From Anaerobacillus alkaliphilus (lineage in GTDB: Bacteria; Bacillota; Bacilli; Bacillales; Anaerobacillaceae), in the NCBI RefSeq assembly GCF_004116265.1, contig NZ_QOUX01000047.1:124001-188000 (forward strand): a stretch of 64,000 bases of DNA. Reading direction: 5' to 3'. Both the position numbers and the translations under genes were made by a program. Below, one piece after another: positions 48,624-56,955 of this stretch. Numbering within the stretch: the first letter of the stretch is position 1; each line of letters opens with the position of its first letter. Below the pieces are notes generated by a model. The model searched no databases, was not told the origin of the DNA, and was given only the letters and a program-made list of their open reading frames with translations.

Positions 48624-48974
48624 TTAGTAATAAGGGTAGTAAGGATATGGTTGTGGGAAAATGTATGGCAATAATGCTAAAGTGGCTAACGCTGGAAAAG
48701 GATATACTTGGCGTCGGAAACGTCTAAATCTTCTTCTAGGACGTCCATAGCCATAATCATAACCATACCCATAATATTGACGTTCATTCTCACGTTGCTC
48801 TGGTTCATCCATAACATCCTCGCCAACAAGCACGGTAACTCCATCCTGACCTACATTTTCAATAATCCCATCAAATGTACTCCCATCTGCAATTGTAAAA
48901 GAACAGTGATAATTTAAATATTTATGACAGAGTTGCGGTAACTGCTGTGAGTAACTGTAATTATGTCTATCCAT
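48624..48974 (-). CDS. Hypothetical Tyr/Arg/Pro-rich protein, possible spore-associated
   Basis: A 116-residue protein. Residues about 20-55 (HCSFTIADGSTFDGIIENVGQDGVTVLVGEDVM) look like a small Sm-like beta module; the rest is low complexity, YYGYGYDYGYGRPRRRFRRFRR, then a hydrophobic Pro/Tyr-rich tail ending PYPYYPYY. Such tails occur in coat-associated proteins of Bacillus. ATG 48974 is chosen because GAAAGGAGTGAG precedes it; the upstream ATG at 49013 adds 13 unsupported residues. CotF-type genes lie 600 bases away on the other strand. No firm function. Confidence 0.7.
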   Translation of the reverse strand: MDRHNYSYSQQLPQLCHKYLNYHCSFTIADGSTFDGIIENVGQDGVTVLVGEDVMDEPEQRENERQYYGYGYDYGYGRPRRRFRRFRRQVYPFPALATLALLPYIFPQPYPYYPYY

Positions 48975-49020
48975 TAAAGACTCACTCCTTTCAAGGTCAT
49001 GATATTCACCCATTGAAAAA

Positions 49021-49564
49021 AGGTACCTATCGGTAAACAGTTTTTTTTATTAGACAACATAGGTAAATGCCAGAGCCCTGGTCCGGGACATCTTCACCGT
49101 TTCTGGGGCCATCCACCAATTACATTTTAATAGGGCCCATCATTTCCCTCCAATTTAGGTGCCTATTTAGCTGTTTCAGGAATTTACTATGTGTTTTTTA
49201 AGTAATTTTGGTTTACGTAGAATTGGAGGTTCGTGTGGTGTTTTATAAATAATATGAGCATTTAGATATAAATACTCGTTTTAAAATTGGTTATAAAGAA
49301 TTTATATTTTATTTTATTTTATTGGTATAGTTTTGTGGATTATACTCACATATAGTAAATAGTATTTGATATATTCATTTAGAAGTAATATCCATTTCGC
49401 TGATTTTTTTGTTGTTTTCTTTTTCCATTGAGACAGAGGGACATCCTTGCCGATTTTAACTGTGGAAACATTCGCTAAGCATCTAACAAGAAAATTAATT
49501 TTATTGGGTGTAAGTAATCTACAACCAGAGGGAATATTAAGCTCGATAAAGGAGGGATAAATCT
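49021..49564. other. Gene-free stretch with repeat debris
   Basis: This AT-rich stretch holds only fragments of GC-rich repeat (GGTCCGGGACATC near 49080, GGGCCATCC, TAGGTGCCTATTTAGC and GAGACAGAGGGACATCC at 49429-49445). I see no ORF with a ribosome site. A promoter for the coat genes probably lies in the last 100 bases but no sigma-specific motif was recognised with confidence. Confidence 0.6.
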
Positions 49565-49783
49565 ATGCAACCATTAACAACAAAAGAGTTAGAATACATT
49601 GTCGATAGTATGTCAAACGAAGATTTGTTAATTAAGCAATGTGTAGCAATCATTGGAAGTACTCAAAATCAAAATGTTAAGCAAGTATGCCAAACAATGG
49701 TAAATCAACATCAACAGCATTATCAACAGCTAATGAACGTAATGCAGCAACATCAATCCATGGGAACTAGTCAGACTCAGTAG
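49565..49783 (+). CDS. Small spore-coat-associated protein
   Basis: A 72-residue, Gln-rich helical protein (KELEYIVDSMSNEDLLIKQCVAIIG, MVNQHQQHYQQLMNVMQQHQ). Strong ribosome site AAAGGAGGG before the ATG. The size, composition and place directly before a CotF-family gene suggest a spore-coat partner, as in Bacillus gene pairs. No catalytic motif is present. It is probably co-transcribed with the next gene (15-base gap). Confidence 0.72.
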   Translation: MQPLTTKELEYIVDSMSNEDLLIKQCVAIIGSTQNQNVKQVCQTMVNQHQQHYQQLMNVMQQHQSMGTSQTQ

Positions 49784-49798
49784 AAAGGAGAGATTATC

Positions 49799-50143
49799 AT
49801 GCAACAACAGCAAATGAATCAACCATCGAATCAACAAATGCAACATATGCCAATATTACAAGATCCGGACATCGTGTATTCTTATTTAGCTGATTTAAAG
49901 CGAACAGCTAGAGAATATACGACTGCTGTGACAGAGTCTAATTGTCCTGAAGTCCGTCAGCAATTTGAACAGCTTTTACAAAGTTGCCTTCAAATGCAAG
50001 GCCAAGTTTATCAACTTATGTCTCAACAAGGTTGGTACAACACTTCATCTTCAGTGCAAAGCCAAGAGATTATGAAACAAATAACAACTTATCAACAAAC
50101 CCAACAAAAAACACAGCAGTTAGTTCAAAAATTCGTTCAATAG
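49799..50143 (+). CDS. CotF-family spore coat protein
   Basis: A 114-residue protein fitting the Coat_F family: PILQDPDIVYSYLADLKRTAREYTTAVTESNCPEVRQQFEQLLQSCLQMQGQVYQLMSQQGWY is the characteristic helical core, flanked by Gln-rich tails. GAAAGGAGAG precedes the ATG. Coat_F proteins assemble into the outer spore layers. It is downstream of the 72-residue partner; expression is expected late in the mother cell, though no sigma-K or sigma-E promoter was certain. Confidence 0.88.
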   Translation: MQQQQMNQPSNQQMQHMPILQDPDIVYSYLADLKRTAREYTTAVTESNCPEVRQQFEQLLQSCLQMQGQVYQLMSQQGWYNTSSSVQSQEIMKQITTYQQTQQKTQQLVQKFVQ

Positions 50144-50207
50144 TTGGTGTAGACACCCTTAGTTATTAAATAAATCATTTGTCAGTCTTGAAAAAAATTT
50201 AAAGATA

Positions 50208-50331
50208 GGAGGAACAGACTGTTCGGTTTGTTCCTTCTTTGTTGTCTGTAGGATAGAGGGACAGGAACATTGTCTAGACTTCAGCTTTCCTCCATGGTGT
50301 GAGTGAGACAAGGGACCTGTCCCCTTGTCTA
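50208..50331 (+). repeat. Direct repeat upstream of GGDEF-EAL gene (modules B + C)
   Basis: Module B hairpin (50208-50244) acts as terminator for the coat genes. Module C follows, with a 50-base stretch 50282-50331 that is identical to 52781-52830. The segment thus opens a direct repeat that encloses the riboswitch and the GGDEF-EAL gene. Confidence 0.85.
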
Positions 50332-50399
50332 TAACTGCCAGTAATCTCCTGAATTAGGAAATGCTGAGTTTGACGGTCGATTAGATTAACATTAAAATT

Positions 50400-50520
50400 A
50401 AATTTATGTACAAAATGTGAAGACACAAAGCCACGGGTCTATGATGATAAGAGTTATGATAGCCTGGCTGCTGGAGACGATGATCAAATACTCCTTCATA
50501 CAAGGAGTATTTTTTTTACT
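50400..50520 (+). promoter_or_regulatory. Candidate c-di-GMP-I (GEMM) riboswitch with terminator
   Basis: 50423-50442 reads GACACAAAGCCACGGGTCTA and 50456-50472 TATGATAGCCTGGCTGC, the typical 3' core of class I c-di-GMP aptamers (GACGCAAAGCCACGGGUC, then AUGAUAGCC). A strong terminator follows: AATACTCCTT (50488-50497) / AAGGAGTATT (50503-50512) and eight T. The downstream gene makes or degrades c-di-GMP. The 5' half (GGCAAACC and the GAAA hairpin) is not evident, so the aptamer may be divergent or degenerate. Confidence 0.6.
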
Positions 50521-50575
50521 AAGATAAATGATTGTCGTTTTTAGAAATGTTCAACTTAGTTAGGAGGATAAAAGT

Positions 50576-52675
50576 TTGAAAGAACTTGATTACCAAGCAA
50601 ATTCTAATGAGCAAAAAGTTCAACCTAACGTTGAGCAAGACCTCATCAATCAAATTTTATTTGAACAAAATCCTGATTTAATAGCTCATGTTAACTTACA
50701 AGGTAAGTTTGTTCATGTCAATAAATCGTTTGAATACGGCCTGGGATATTCCAAAGAAGAATTACTGGGAAATGATTTTAGTAGACTAGTACACCCTGAT
50801 GATATTGAAAAGGTATGGCAGCAGTTTGAGATTGGTGTAAAGGGAATAGCTAAAGATTATGACATTGTTCTAGTTCATAAAAACAAAGAACTCATCTACG
50901 GATTTATCACTTGTCTTCCAATTAGTATTAATTCCAAAGTTGTAGGAATTATAGCCATAGTGAAGAATGTTTCGGATAAAGTAGCAACACAAAAACTGTT
51001 ACAAAGTTCTGAAATGAAATATCGAAGTATTGTAGAAAACTCTAATTTAGGCGTATTTATTTCCGTAGAAGGATCCTTGGTATTTACGAATTATCAGTTA
51101 AATGACTTGTTGGGTTATGAGCAACTGATTCATACCTCTCTATGGAGTTACGTAGTGTTAGAGGATCGTACCGCCATTCTAAACCAAGTGAAACAATTAG
51201 AAATAGGACAGTCGGAAAAAAACATTTATGCAAAAGCTGTCCATCTAGATGGTTCTCTTTTAGATGTAGAATTGCATGTGTCAAAGATTATCTATGAAGG
51301 GCAATCTGCCATACTCGGAACTGTCATGGACATAACCGAAAAGAAAAAACTATATGAGCTTAACGAATATTTTGCCTATCATGATCCATTAACGGACCTA
51401 CCTAATCGCAGAATGTTTGAAAAAGAACTTCAAAATCAATTGCTGCTAGCAACCAACAGTCGAAATTCATTTGCGCTTATTGCGTTAGATTTGGATCGTT
51501 TTAAATATATTAATGACTCTTTAGGACATGAAGCTGGTAGTGCGGTATTACGAATGGTGACAGATCGATGGAAGCAAATAATACCAAAAAACAGTTTCCT
51601 GGCTCGAGTAGGGGGAGACGAATTCTTTTTAATTGTTCCTGGGGCAAATGATACCATTCAAGAAGTAGCAATATCCTTACTTACAACGCTACATGAACCT
51701 TTTCAATACAATCATTATGAGTTTACAGTAACGACAAGTGTTGGGATTACGTTCTATCCATATCATGGGACGAATGCTAACTCTCTTATTAAAAATGCGG
51801 ATGCCGCCTTGTATTATGCAAAGGAAAATGGCAAAAATAATTATCAAATTTTCACACAATCCATGAATGAAAAGACAGAGAAGAATTTTCGGTTAGAAAA
51901 TGAACTTCGACAAGCTTTACGCTATCAGGAATTTGAGGTCTTCTATCAACCTAGAGTAGATACAGAAGGAAAACTTATTAGTGCAGAGGCTTTACTTCGC
52001 TGGAAGCATAAGGAAAGAGGATTTGTTCCACCAAGTGATTTTATTCCGATAGCGGAAGAAACAGGATTGATCATTCCGATAGGTAACCTAGTCCTTAATA
52101 AAGTCTGTCAATATATCGTGGAGCTAAAAAGGCAGGGGTATCCGGTAGTACCGATATCCGTTAACATATCAGCAAAACAATTTATGCAAGTAGAATTTAT
52201 CAGGGAGATTGAGAGTATTCTACATCAAACTGAAGTTGACACTAGGTATTTAGAGTTTGAAATTACAGAAACATTGCTAATTCTTGATGAAAATCGAGCA
52301 CGCGACACTCTTTCTGATATCCAACAACTCGGTATCCGCGTATCTTTGGATGACTTTGGAACAGGTTATTCATCGTTAGGATATCTAACACAGTTCAGCC
52401 ATTTAATTTCTGCGATTAAGATTGATCGATCATTTTTCTTTCAGTTCAATGAGAAAAATAAGCAAATTGTAAAAATGATCATTCGTTTAGCACAGGAATT
52501 ACATTTACGCGTTGTCGCTGAGGGTATTGAAAAATCAGCCCAGCTAAATTTTCTTAAAAATGAAGATTGTCACGAAATTCAAGGATATTTATTTAGCCCG
52601 CCTGTACCTAGCAATCATTTTCTTGATTTTGTAGTCATAGGACATATAAGCACTAATAGTGAGTCAACAGGGTAA
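50576..52675 (+). CDS. PAS-PAS-GGDEF-EAL cyclic di-GMP protein
   Basis: A 699-residue cytosolic protein. Residues about 25-140 and 145-260 are PAS domains (QNPDLIAHVNLQGKFVHVNKSFE; IVENSNLGVFISVEGSLVFTNYQLNDLLGY). The GGDEF domain (about 268-430) has the intact signature RVGGDEF (GGDEF at 346-350). The EAL domain (about 445-690) has AEALLRW (EAL at 471-473), DDFGTGYSSLGYL and VVAEGIE, so both catalytic sites look competent. No membrane helix is seen. TTG 50576 follows TAGGAGGAT. A candidate c-di-GMP riboswitch precedes it, suggesting feedback. Direct repeats flank the whole unit. Confidence 0.94.
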   Translation: MKELDYQANSNEQKVQPNVEQDLINQILFEQNPDLIAHVNLQGKFVHVNKSFEYGLGYSKEELLGNDFSRLVHPDDIEKVWQQFEIGVKGIAKDYDIVLVHKNKELIYGFITCLPISINSKVVGIIAIVKNVSDKVATQKLLQSSEMKYRSIVENSNLGVFISVEGSLVFTNYQLNDLLGYEQLIHTSLWSYVVLEDRTAILNQVKQLEIGQSEKNIYAKAVHLDGSLLDVELHVSKIIYEGQSAILGTVMDITEKKKLYELNEYFAYHDPLTDLPNRRMFEKELQNQLLLATNSRNSFALIALDLDRFKYINDSLGHEAGSAVLRMVTDRWKQIIPKNSFLARVGGDEFFLIVPGANDTIQEVAISLLTTLHEPFQYNHYEFTVTTSVGITFYPYHGTNANSLIKNADAALYYAKENGKNNYQIFTQSMNEKTEKNFRLENELRQALRYQEFEVFYQPRVDTEGKLISAEALLRWKHKERGFVPPSDFIPIAEETGLIIPIGNLVLNKVCQYIVELKRQGYPVVPISVNISAKQFMQVEFIREIESILHQTEVDTRYLEFEITETLLILDENRARDTLSDIQQLGIRVSLDDFGTGYSSLGYLTQFSHLISAIKIDRSFFFQFNEKNKQIVKMIIRLAQELHLRVVAEGIEKSAQLNFLKNEDCHEIQGYLFSPPVPSNHFLDFVVIGHISTNSESTG

Positions 52676-52704
52676 AAGAGAGTTATGAAAAAGTGAACTA
52701 GGAT

Positions 52705-52850
52705 GAGGAGCAAACTGTCAGTTTGCTCCTCTATTTGTTGTTGTGTGAAACAGAGGATAGGTAGGAACCTTGTCTTAGCCTCAGCTTTCCTCCATGGTGT
52801 GAGTGAGACAAGGGACCTGTCCCCTTGTCTTTTCCCCTTGTCTTTTAGTT
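52705..52850 (+). repeat. Direct repeat downstream of GGDEF-EAL gene (modules B + C)
   Basis: Module B hairpin (52705-52740, GAGGAGCAAACTG / CAGTTTGCTCCTC) is a likely terminator. 52781-52830 is identical over 50 bases to 50282-50331. The remaining 52851-53007 is AT-rich and contains only the leader of the YaiI/YqxD gene. Confidence 0.85.
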
Positions 52851-53007
52851 TATTGATTTATTTGCTAACACAATTCTATAAAGTATAATAAAGAGAAATA
52901 TAGAAAAAGGGAGAACTCTTGTCATTTTCACAAAAGTCACCAGCCCGTCTATAGTTGAAAAAGATTAAGTTAAATAGTAAGTCGAACTTCTTAACAGGAG
53001 GAGAACT

Positions 53008-53454
53008 ATGAAGATTTATGTGGATGCAGATGCTTGTCCGGTGAAAGATATTATTATTTCTGAAGCAAGGAATCTTGAAATTCCGGTTATCCTTGTGACA
53101 AGCTTTTCTCATTTTTCTAATGCAGAACAGCCATCAGGAGTGGAAACCATTTATGTTGATTCTGGAGCAGATGCTGCCGATTATCGGATTGTGAAGTTAG
53201 TGGAAAAAGGGGATATTATCGTGACGCAAGATTATGGACTTGCTTCGCTTGGTTTAGCAAAAGGGGTTATCGTCCTCCACCATAAAGGATTTAGATATAC
53301 AAATGATAATATTGACCAATTATTACAAACTCGTTATTTAAGTGCAATGGCTAGAAAAGGCGGACAGCGAACGAAGGGACCAAAGCCTTTTACTGCAGAA
53401 GACCGGGACCAATTTAGGAAGCTTTTTAAACAGGCAATTTCTCTTGCAAATTAG
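53008..53454 (+). CDS. YaiI/YqxD-family (DUF188) protein
   Basis: A 148-residue protein of the DUF188 family, with a PIN-like NYN nuclease fold suggested for the family. [56 protein letters not shown] and the C-terminal [25 protein letters not shown] are all characteristic. The role is not established. GGAGGAGAAC precedes the ATG. A small helical ORF follows after 34 bases. Confidence 0.92.
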   Translation: MKIYVDADACPVKDIIISEARNLEIPVILVTSFSHFSNAEQPSGVETIYVDSGADAADYRIVKLVEKGDIIVTQDYGLASLGLAKGVIVLHHKGFRYTNDNIDQLLQTRYLSAMARKGGQRTKGPKPFTAEDRDQFRKLFKQAISLAN

Positions 53455-53488
53455 GCTAATTAAGAAATTCAGAAAGGGGATAAATATT

Positions 53489-53680
53489 TTGAAGTATATA
53501 AAATCGCAAATGCAACAACTAATTAAGGAAAACAAAGAGCTGCATACACGCTTTAAAGAACTGAAGGTTGAGCATGATCTCGAAAAAAACAATGCACTCA
53601 AGGCCTTGTACCATTCAGAAGTTGCGGATGGTGGAAAGTATCAGGCCGCTTACCAAGCACTTGATCAGTACAAAAAGTAG
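53489..53680 (+). CDS. Small coiled-coil-like hypothetical protein
   Basis: A 63-residue, highly charged helical ORF (KYIKSQMQQLIKENKELHTRFKELKVEHDLEKNNALKALYHSEVADGGKYQAAYQALDQYKK), with heptad-like Leu spacing. The TTG start at 53489 has AAAGGGGA nine bases upstream, better than any ATG in frame. It probably shares a transcript with the DUF188 gene. No recognised family; function unknown. Confidence 0.6.
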   Translation: MKYIKSQMQQLIKENKELHTRFKELKVEHDLEKNNALKALYHSEVADGGKYQAAYQALDQYKK

Positions 53681-53712
53681 AAGCTAATATCTTATTTGTA
53701 CCTGGATGGTGA

Positions 53713-53796
53713 AGTAGGTTGCTGCAAAGCACAACGATACTACTCGGCGAAAATGTTATTCCACAACTAGGTAAATTTCGGAGAACTAAAGTCTAA
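53713..53796 (+). pseudogene. C-terminal remnant, possibly of a luciferase-like flavin oxidoreductase
   Basis: In one frame 27 codons read SRLLQSTTILLGENVIPQLGK and end in a stop, resembling the C-terminal helix of LLM-class flavin-dependent oxidoreductases. There is no start codon and an in-frame stop at 53710. Together with the hairpin at 53793 this looks like the end of a deleted gene. Weak evidence. Confidence 0.35.
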
Positions 53797-53832
53797 TTCC
53801 TCAGATAGAAAAGAGGGGTTAGGCTTTTTTGC
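53793..53832 (+). terminator. Terminator after remnant
   Basis: CTAATTCCTC and GAGGGGTTAG pair (two G-T wobbles) and lead into six T. It supports the idea that a real gene once ended here. Confidence 0.7.
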
Positions 53833-54179
53833 TTTAATACCGCTGGAGCAGTCGGGGGCAGACTACACTTTAACGTTCCTATACATAAGGATGGTCTTGA
53901 ACAATGGCTAAAAAGTATTCTATCGAATGAAAGGCTTTATTGAGTTTATTAAATCTCCTGGACAAACGATTAACTTGCAATATTCATTCGGTGGGGGAAC
54001 ATATCTACCTATCAACTTGAATCTTCCTAAAACGCTTGTCATTATAGGGAACCAATAGACTTTAGAAGAACATCTTCTCAGAGCTTGGAGAAATAAATAA
54101 AATATAATTTGGGGTTGGCACAGTGATAGTGCCAAGGAACATGTCCACTGTTCTACTACTAATTTATCATATTTTAATA
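53833..54179. other. Gene-free stretch with remnants
   Basis: It contains short open stretches without ribosome sites (for example a 43-codon ATG frame at 53927-54058 ending LPKTLVIIGNQ) and, at 54111-54160, a GGCACAGTGATAGTGCC hairpin with ACATGTCC that resembles the module A/C repeats. I find no supported gene. Confidence 0.5.
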
Positions 54180-54260
54180 GATAATCATAATCATTACTAT
54201 TTATATTGACATTATAGAAAGCTATCGTATATAGTAAATCTTGCAAACAATAATCATTAC
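54180..54260 (+). promoter_or_regulatory. Fur/Zur-like boxes flanking the metal-ABC promoter
   Basis: GATAATCATAATCATTAC (54180-54197) matches 17 of 18 leading positions except two of the Fur box and contains a 7-1-7 pattern (TCATAATCATTACTA) with 12 of 14 matches to the Bacillus Zur box TCGTAATNATTACGA. TTGACA (54206-54211) and TATATA (54228-54233) form a promoter with 16-base spacing. TAATCATTAC recurs exactly at 54251-54260. A metal-dependent repressor of the Fur family is likely; which one is open. Confidence 0.65.
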
Positions 54261-54402
54261 GTTTAGTAGTTATCTCTTAAGGAAAATTATTTTTTGAATG
54301 GAATACTAAACTATAAATCGTAATAATTCTAGTTATGTAGAATTATTATGAAGATTACTATTTTTATTTTACTAAAGAATATTAATTAAGGAGAATACAC
54401 AC

Positions 54403-55932
54403 ATGCTTAAAAAAGTTGTACTGTTTATGATTTTCACCATATTTTTTGCTGTGGCTGTCGGCTGCAGTAGTGACAGTGGAGCAAAAACTTCAGGGGGGAA
54501 TGAGGAAAAGTCCTTAACGTTGTTGTATAGTTTCGCTTCTAAAACCATTGATCCGCACCAAGATGCTATGGGGGTTCGGTCAGGTATTTCCGAAACGTTA
54601 GTGAGAATTGATGGAGATTTGAATATCCAACCATGGTTAGCAAAATCTTGGGAGCAAACGGACGAGAGAACGTGGACATTTACACTAAGAGACGGGATAA
54701 CTTTCCACGATGGATCATCCGTTACTGGGGAAACAGTAAAAGCATCCTTTGAAAGATTATTAGACGTTAATACGGCTATTGCATCTAATTTAAAAATTGA
54801 GTCAATTGAAGCAAATGGACAAGAAATTACGTTTGTTACGTCACAAGAGCATCCTGCTTTTATCTCGGAACTTGTACATACGCATACTTCCGTAATAAAG
54901 GTAGACGCTGAAAATATTAGTGAGAAGCCAATTGGAACAGGACCTTTTAAGGTCATTAATTTCACGACAGAAGCAGAAATCAACCTTGAAAGATACGAAG
55001 GATATTGGGACGGAGCGGCTAACTTAGATAAGGTGACAGTTAAATTTAACACCGACGGAAATGTTCGTGCTATGGCGCTTCAATCTGGAGAGGTGGATAT
55101 TGCCTACCATCTACCACCAGAAGCATTAAGTCCTATTGAAAATCATAAAAACCTTAGGGTAGAGTCAGTTTCTAGCTTACGTGTTCATTTTCTACTTTAT
55201 AATGCTCAAAGTCCTTTGTTACAAGATTTAAAGGTACGAAAAGCATTGGATTTACTTGTGAACCGTCCTGTGTCTGTATCGGAAATTATGAATGGTCATG
55301 GCACTGCGGCCCACGGACCATTCCATCCTGACTTTGCTTTTGCAGGGGAAAATCAACTCGAAGGGTATAATCCGGAAAAAGCAGAAGCATTACTTAAAGA
55401 GGCAGGTTATGAGAGAAATGAAGCTGGTAAACTAGCAAAGGATGGAGAAACACTAACGCTTACCTTAGCAACTTATCAGGGAAGACCAGAAATTCCACTT
55501 ATGGCCCAGTATTTCCAAGGAGAAGCTGCTAATTTAGGAATTGACGTGAACATCGTTACCATCGAAAGTATCGATAGTTATTTATGGGAGCAACAGGATA
55601 AGTGGGATATTGTTACCTATTCCAATTTGACTGCTCCACGTGGTGATGGGGGTTATTTCTTCAATGTTGCCTATCTACCAGAAGGGTCATTGAACCCAGG
55701 GCAAATAAACATACCTGAGCTAAATGAATTAACAAAAACGCTTAATGTTACATCTGATCCGGATCAACGTGTAGCCCTTAAGAAGAAGGCTGTTAGCATG
55801 ATTCAACAAGAAGTTCCACAGTCGTTTATATTACACCCTCATATCATTGTTGGAGTAAATGAAAGAGTGAAGAACTGGAGTCCTGGTTCAGAAGAGTATT
55901 ACTTTATTACGAATAAAATGGATGTAGAATAA
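54403..55932 (+). CDS. Nickel/peptide-type ABC substrate-binding lipoprotein
   Basis: A 509-residue family-5 solute-binding protein. The signal peptide ends in a lipobox (AVAVGCSS), so it is a lipoprotein. LTLLYSFASKTIDPHQDAMGVRSGISETLVRIDGDLNIQPWLAKSW and TFTLRDGITFHDGSSVTGETVKASFERLL are typical of the NikA/OppA group; NikA-like and CntA-like proteins (metal or metal-chelate binders) are closest in feel. The Fur/Zur-like promoter supports a metal role. A hairpin after the stop may raise its level relative to downstream genes. Confidence 0.85.
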   Translation: MLKKVVLFMIFTIFFAVAVGCSSDSGAKTSGGNEEKSLTLLYSFASKTIDPHQDAMGVRSGISETLVRIDGDLNIQPWLAKSWEQTDERTWTFTLRDGITFHDGSSVTGETVKASFERLLDVNTAIASNLKIESIEANGQEITFVTSQEHPAFISELVHTHTSVIKVDAENISEKPIGTGPFKVINFTTEAEINLERYEGYWDGAANLDKVTVKFNTDGNVRAMALQSGEVDIAYHLPPEALSPIENHKNLRVESVSSLRVHFLLYNAQSPLLQDLKVRKALDLLVNRPVSVSEIMNGHGTAAHGPFHPDFAFAGENQLEGYNPEKAEALLKEAGYERNEAGKLAKDGETLTLTLATYQGRPEIPLMAQYFQGEAANLGIDVNIVTIESIDSYLWEQQDKWDIVTYSNLTAPRGDGGYFFNVAYLPEGSLNPGQINIPELNELTKTLNVTSDPDQRVALKKKAVSMIQQEVPQSFILHPHIIVGVNERVKNWSPGSEEYYFITNKMDVE

Positions 55933-55940
55933 GGAAAAAA

Positions 55941-55973
55941 GTGAAAGTATCGTCTAACGATGCTTTCACTTTT
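55941..55973 (+). terminator. Stem-loop between binding protein and permease genes
   Basis: GTGAAAG-T-ATCGT and ACGAT-G-CTTTCAC form a 12-bp stem (one internal mismatch) with a three-base loop and a TTTT tail. It probably works as a partial terminator or RNA stabiliser, giving more binding protein than permease. Confidence 0.78.
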
Positions 55974-56004
55974 CCTGTGTTTTATACAGAAAGCAGGTGG
56001 AATT

Positions 56005-56955
56005 ATGCAAAGAGCCCTATCCATTATCGGTTCTCGACTCCTTCAATTGCTCATTATGATATTGGTTCTCTCGTTTATCACCTTTTTATTAATGAAGCTA
56101 ACTCCGGGAGATCCCATACGGGCCTTATTAAAGGTGGACGATATGATTGCAACAACAGCAGATGAAGAAAGGTTAAAGAAAGAATATGGATTTGATCAAC
56201 CCATCCTAGTGCAATATGGTCAATGGCTTTGGAAGGTAGCTCATTTGGATCTTGGAGAATCGATTATTTCTAAAAGACCTGTTTTAGATATGATATTAGG
56301 CAAATTGCCTGCTACGATCGCTTTAACCGTTGGCGGGATGATTGCCCTCTTTCTTATTGCCGTCCCACTAGGAATCCTAGGAGCAGTGTATGAGGGACGC
56401 TGGCCAGATTTCTTAAGCAGATGGATAGCCACATTAGGTGCATCTATTCCAAGCTTTTGGCTTGGCTTATTGCTCATCTATGTATTCTCTGTAAAACTCA
56501 ATTGGCTACCTGTCATGGGAAAAGGTACACTTGCTCATTATGTTATGCCTTCTATTACTCTAGGAATAGCAATGGCACCCATGTACATTCGGTTGTTACG
56601 GGAACGTCTCATTGCTACATTGCAAAGCTCTTATATTGAAGCTGCAAAGGCAAGAGGATTGTCTAGCTCGAGGATCATCACTTTCCATGCATTGAGGGGG
56701 AGTCTCATTCCATTAGTGACCATGTTTGGACTTAGTATTGGAAGTCTTTTAGGCGGAGTAACGGTGATCGAAATTCTATTTTCTTGGCCAGGTATGGGGG
56801 AACTGATTGTTAACTCTGTTATGCAACGGGACTATCCTGTCATTCAAGGATATATTATCATCGTAGGTGTCTTAGTCGTCTTCGCCAATCTATTGGTAGA
56901 TTTATTATACTTAGTGATTAATCCTCAAATAAAACAAGGGAAGGAGGCAGGGTAA
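56005..56955 (+). CDS. Nickel/peptide-type ABC permease, NikB/CntB-like
   Basis: A 316-residue permease with six membrane segments, starting RALSIIGSRLLQLLIMILVLSFITFLLMKLTPGDP, the hallmark of DppB/NikB subunits. The EAA-like loop reads YIEAAKARGLSSSRIITFHALRGSLIP. ATG 56005 is chosen because GCAGGTGG precedes it; the in-frame ATG at 55960 lies inside the intergenic hairpin. It ends directly before the next permease gene. Confidence 0.88.
   Translation: MQRALSIIGSRLLQLLIMILVLSFITFLLMKLTPGDPIRALLKVDDMIATTADEERLKKEYGFDQPILVQYGQWLWKVAHLDLGESIISKRPVLDMILGKLPATIALTVGGMIALFLIAVPLGILGAVYEGRWPDFLSRWIATLGASIPSFWLGLLLIYVFSVKLNWLPVMGKGTLAHYVMPSITLGIAMAPMYIRLLRERLIATLQSSYIEAAKARGLSSSRIITFHALRGSLIPLVTMFGLSIGSLLGGVTVIEILFSWPGMGELIVNSVMQRDYPVIQGYIIIVGVLVVFANLLVDLLYLVINPQIKQGKEAG

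Noticed and set aside
48449-48727. 92-codon plus-strand frame across repeat DNA
   Set aside because: It is made of module A sequence and the antisense of the Tyr/Arg-rich gene; no plausible protein.
53927-54058. 43-codon ORF ending LVIIGNQ
   Set aside because: No ribosome site, no recognised family, and it lies in a region of gene remnants; kept only as a note.
55960-56004. N-terminal extension of the NikB-like permease by 15 residues
   Set aside because: The ATG at 55960 lies in the intergenic hairpin without a ribosome site; GCAGGTGG precedes ATG 56005, and the permease family signature starts there.
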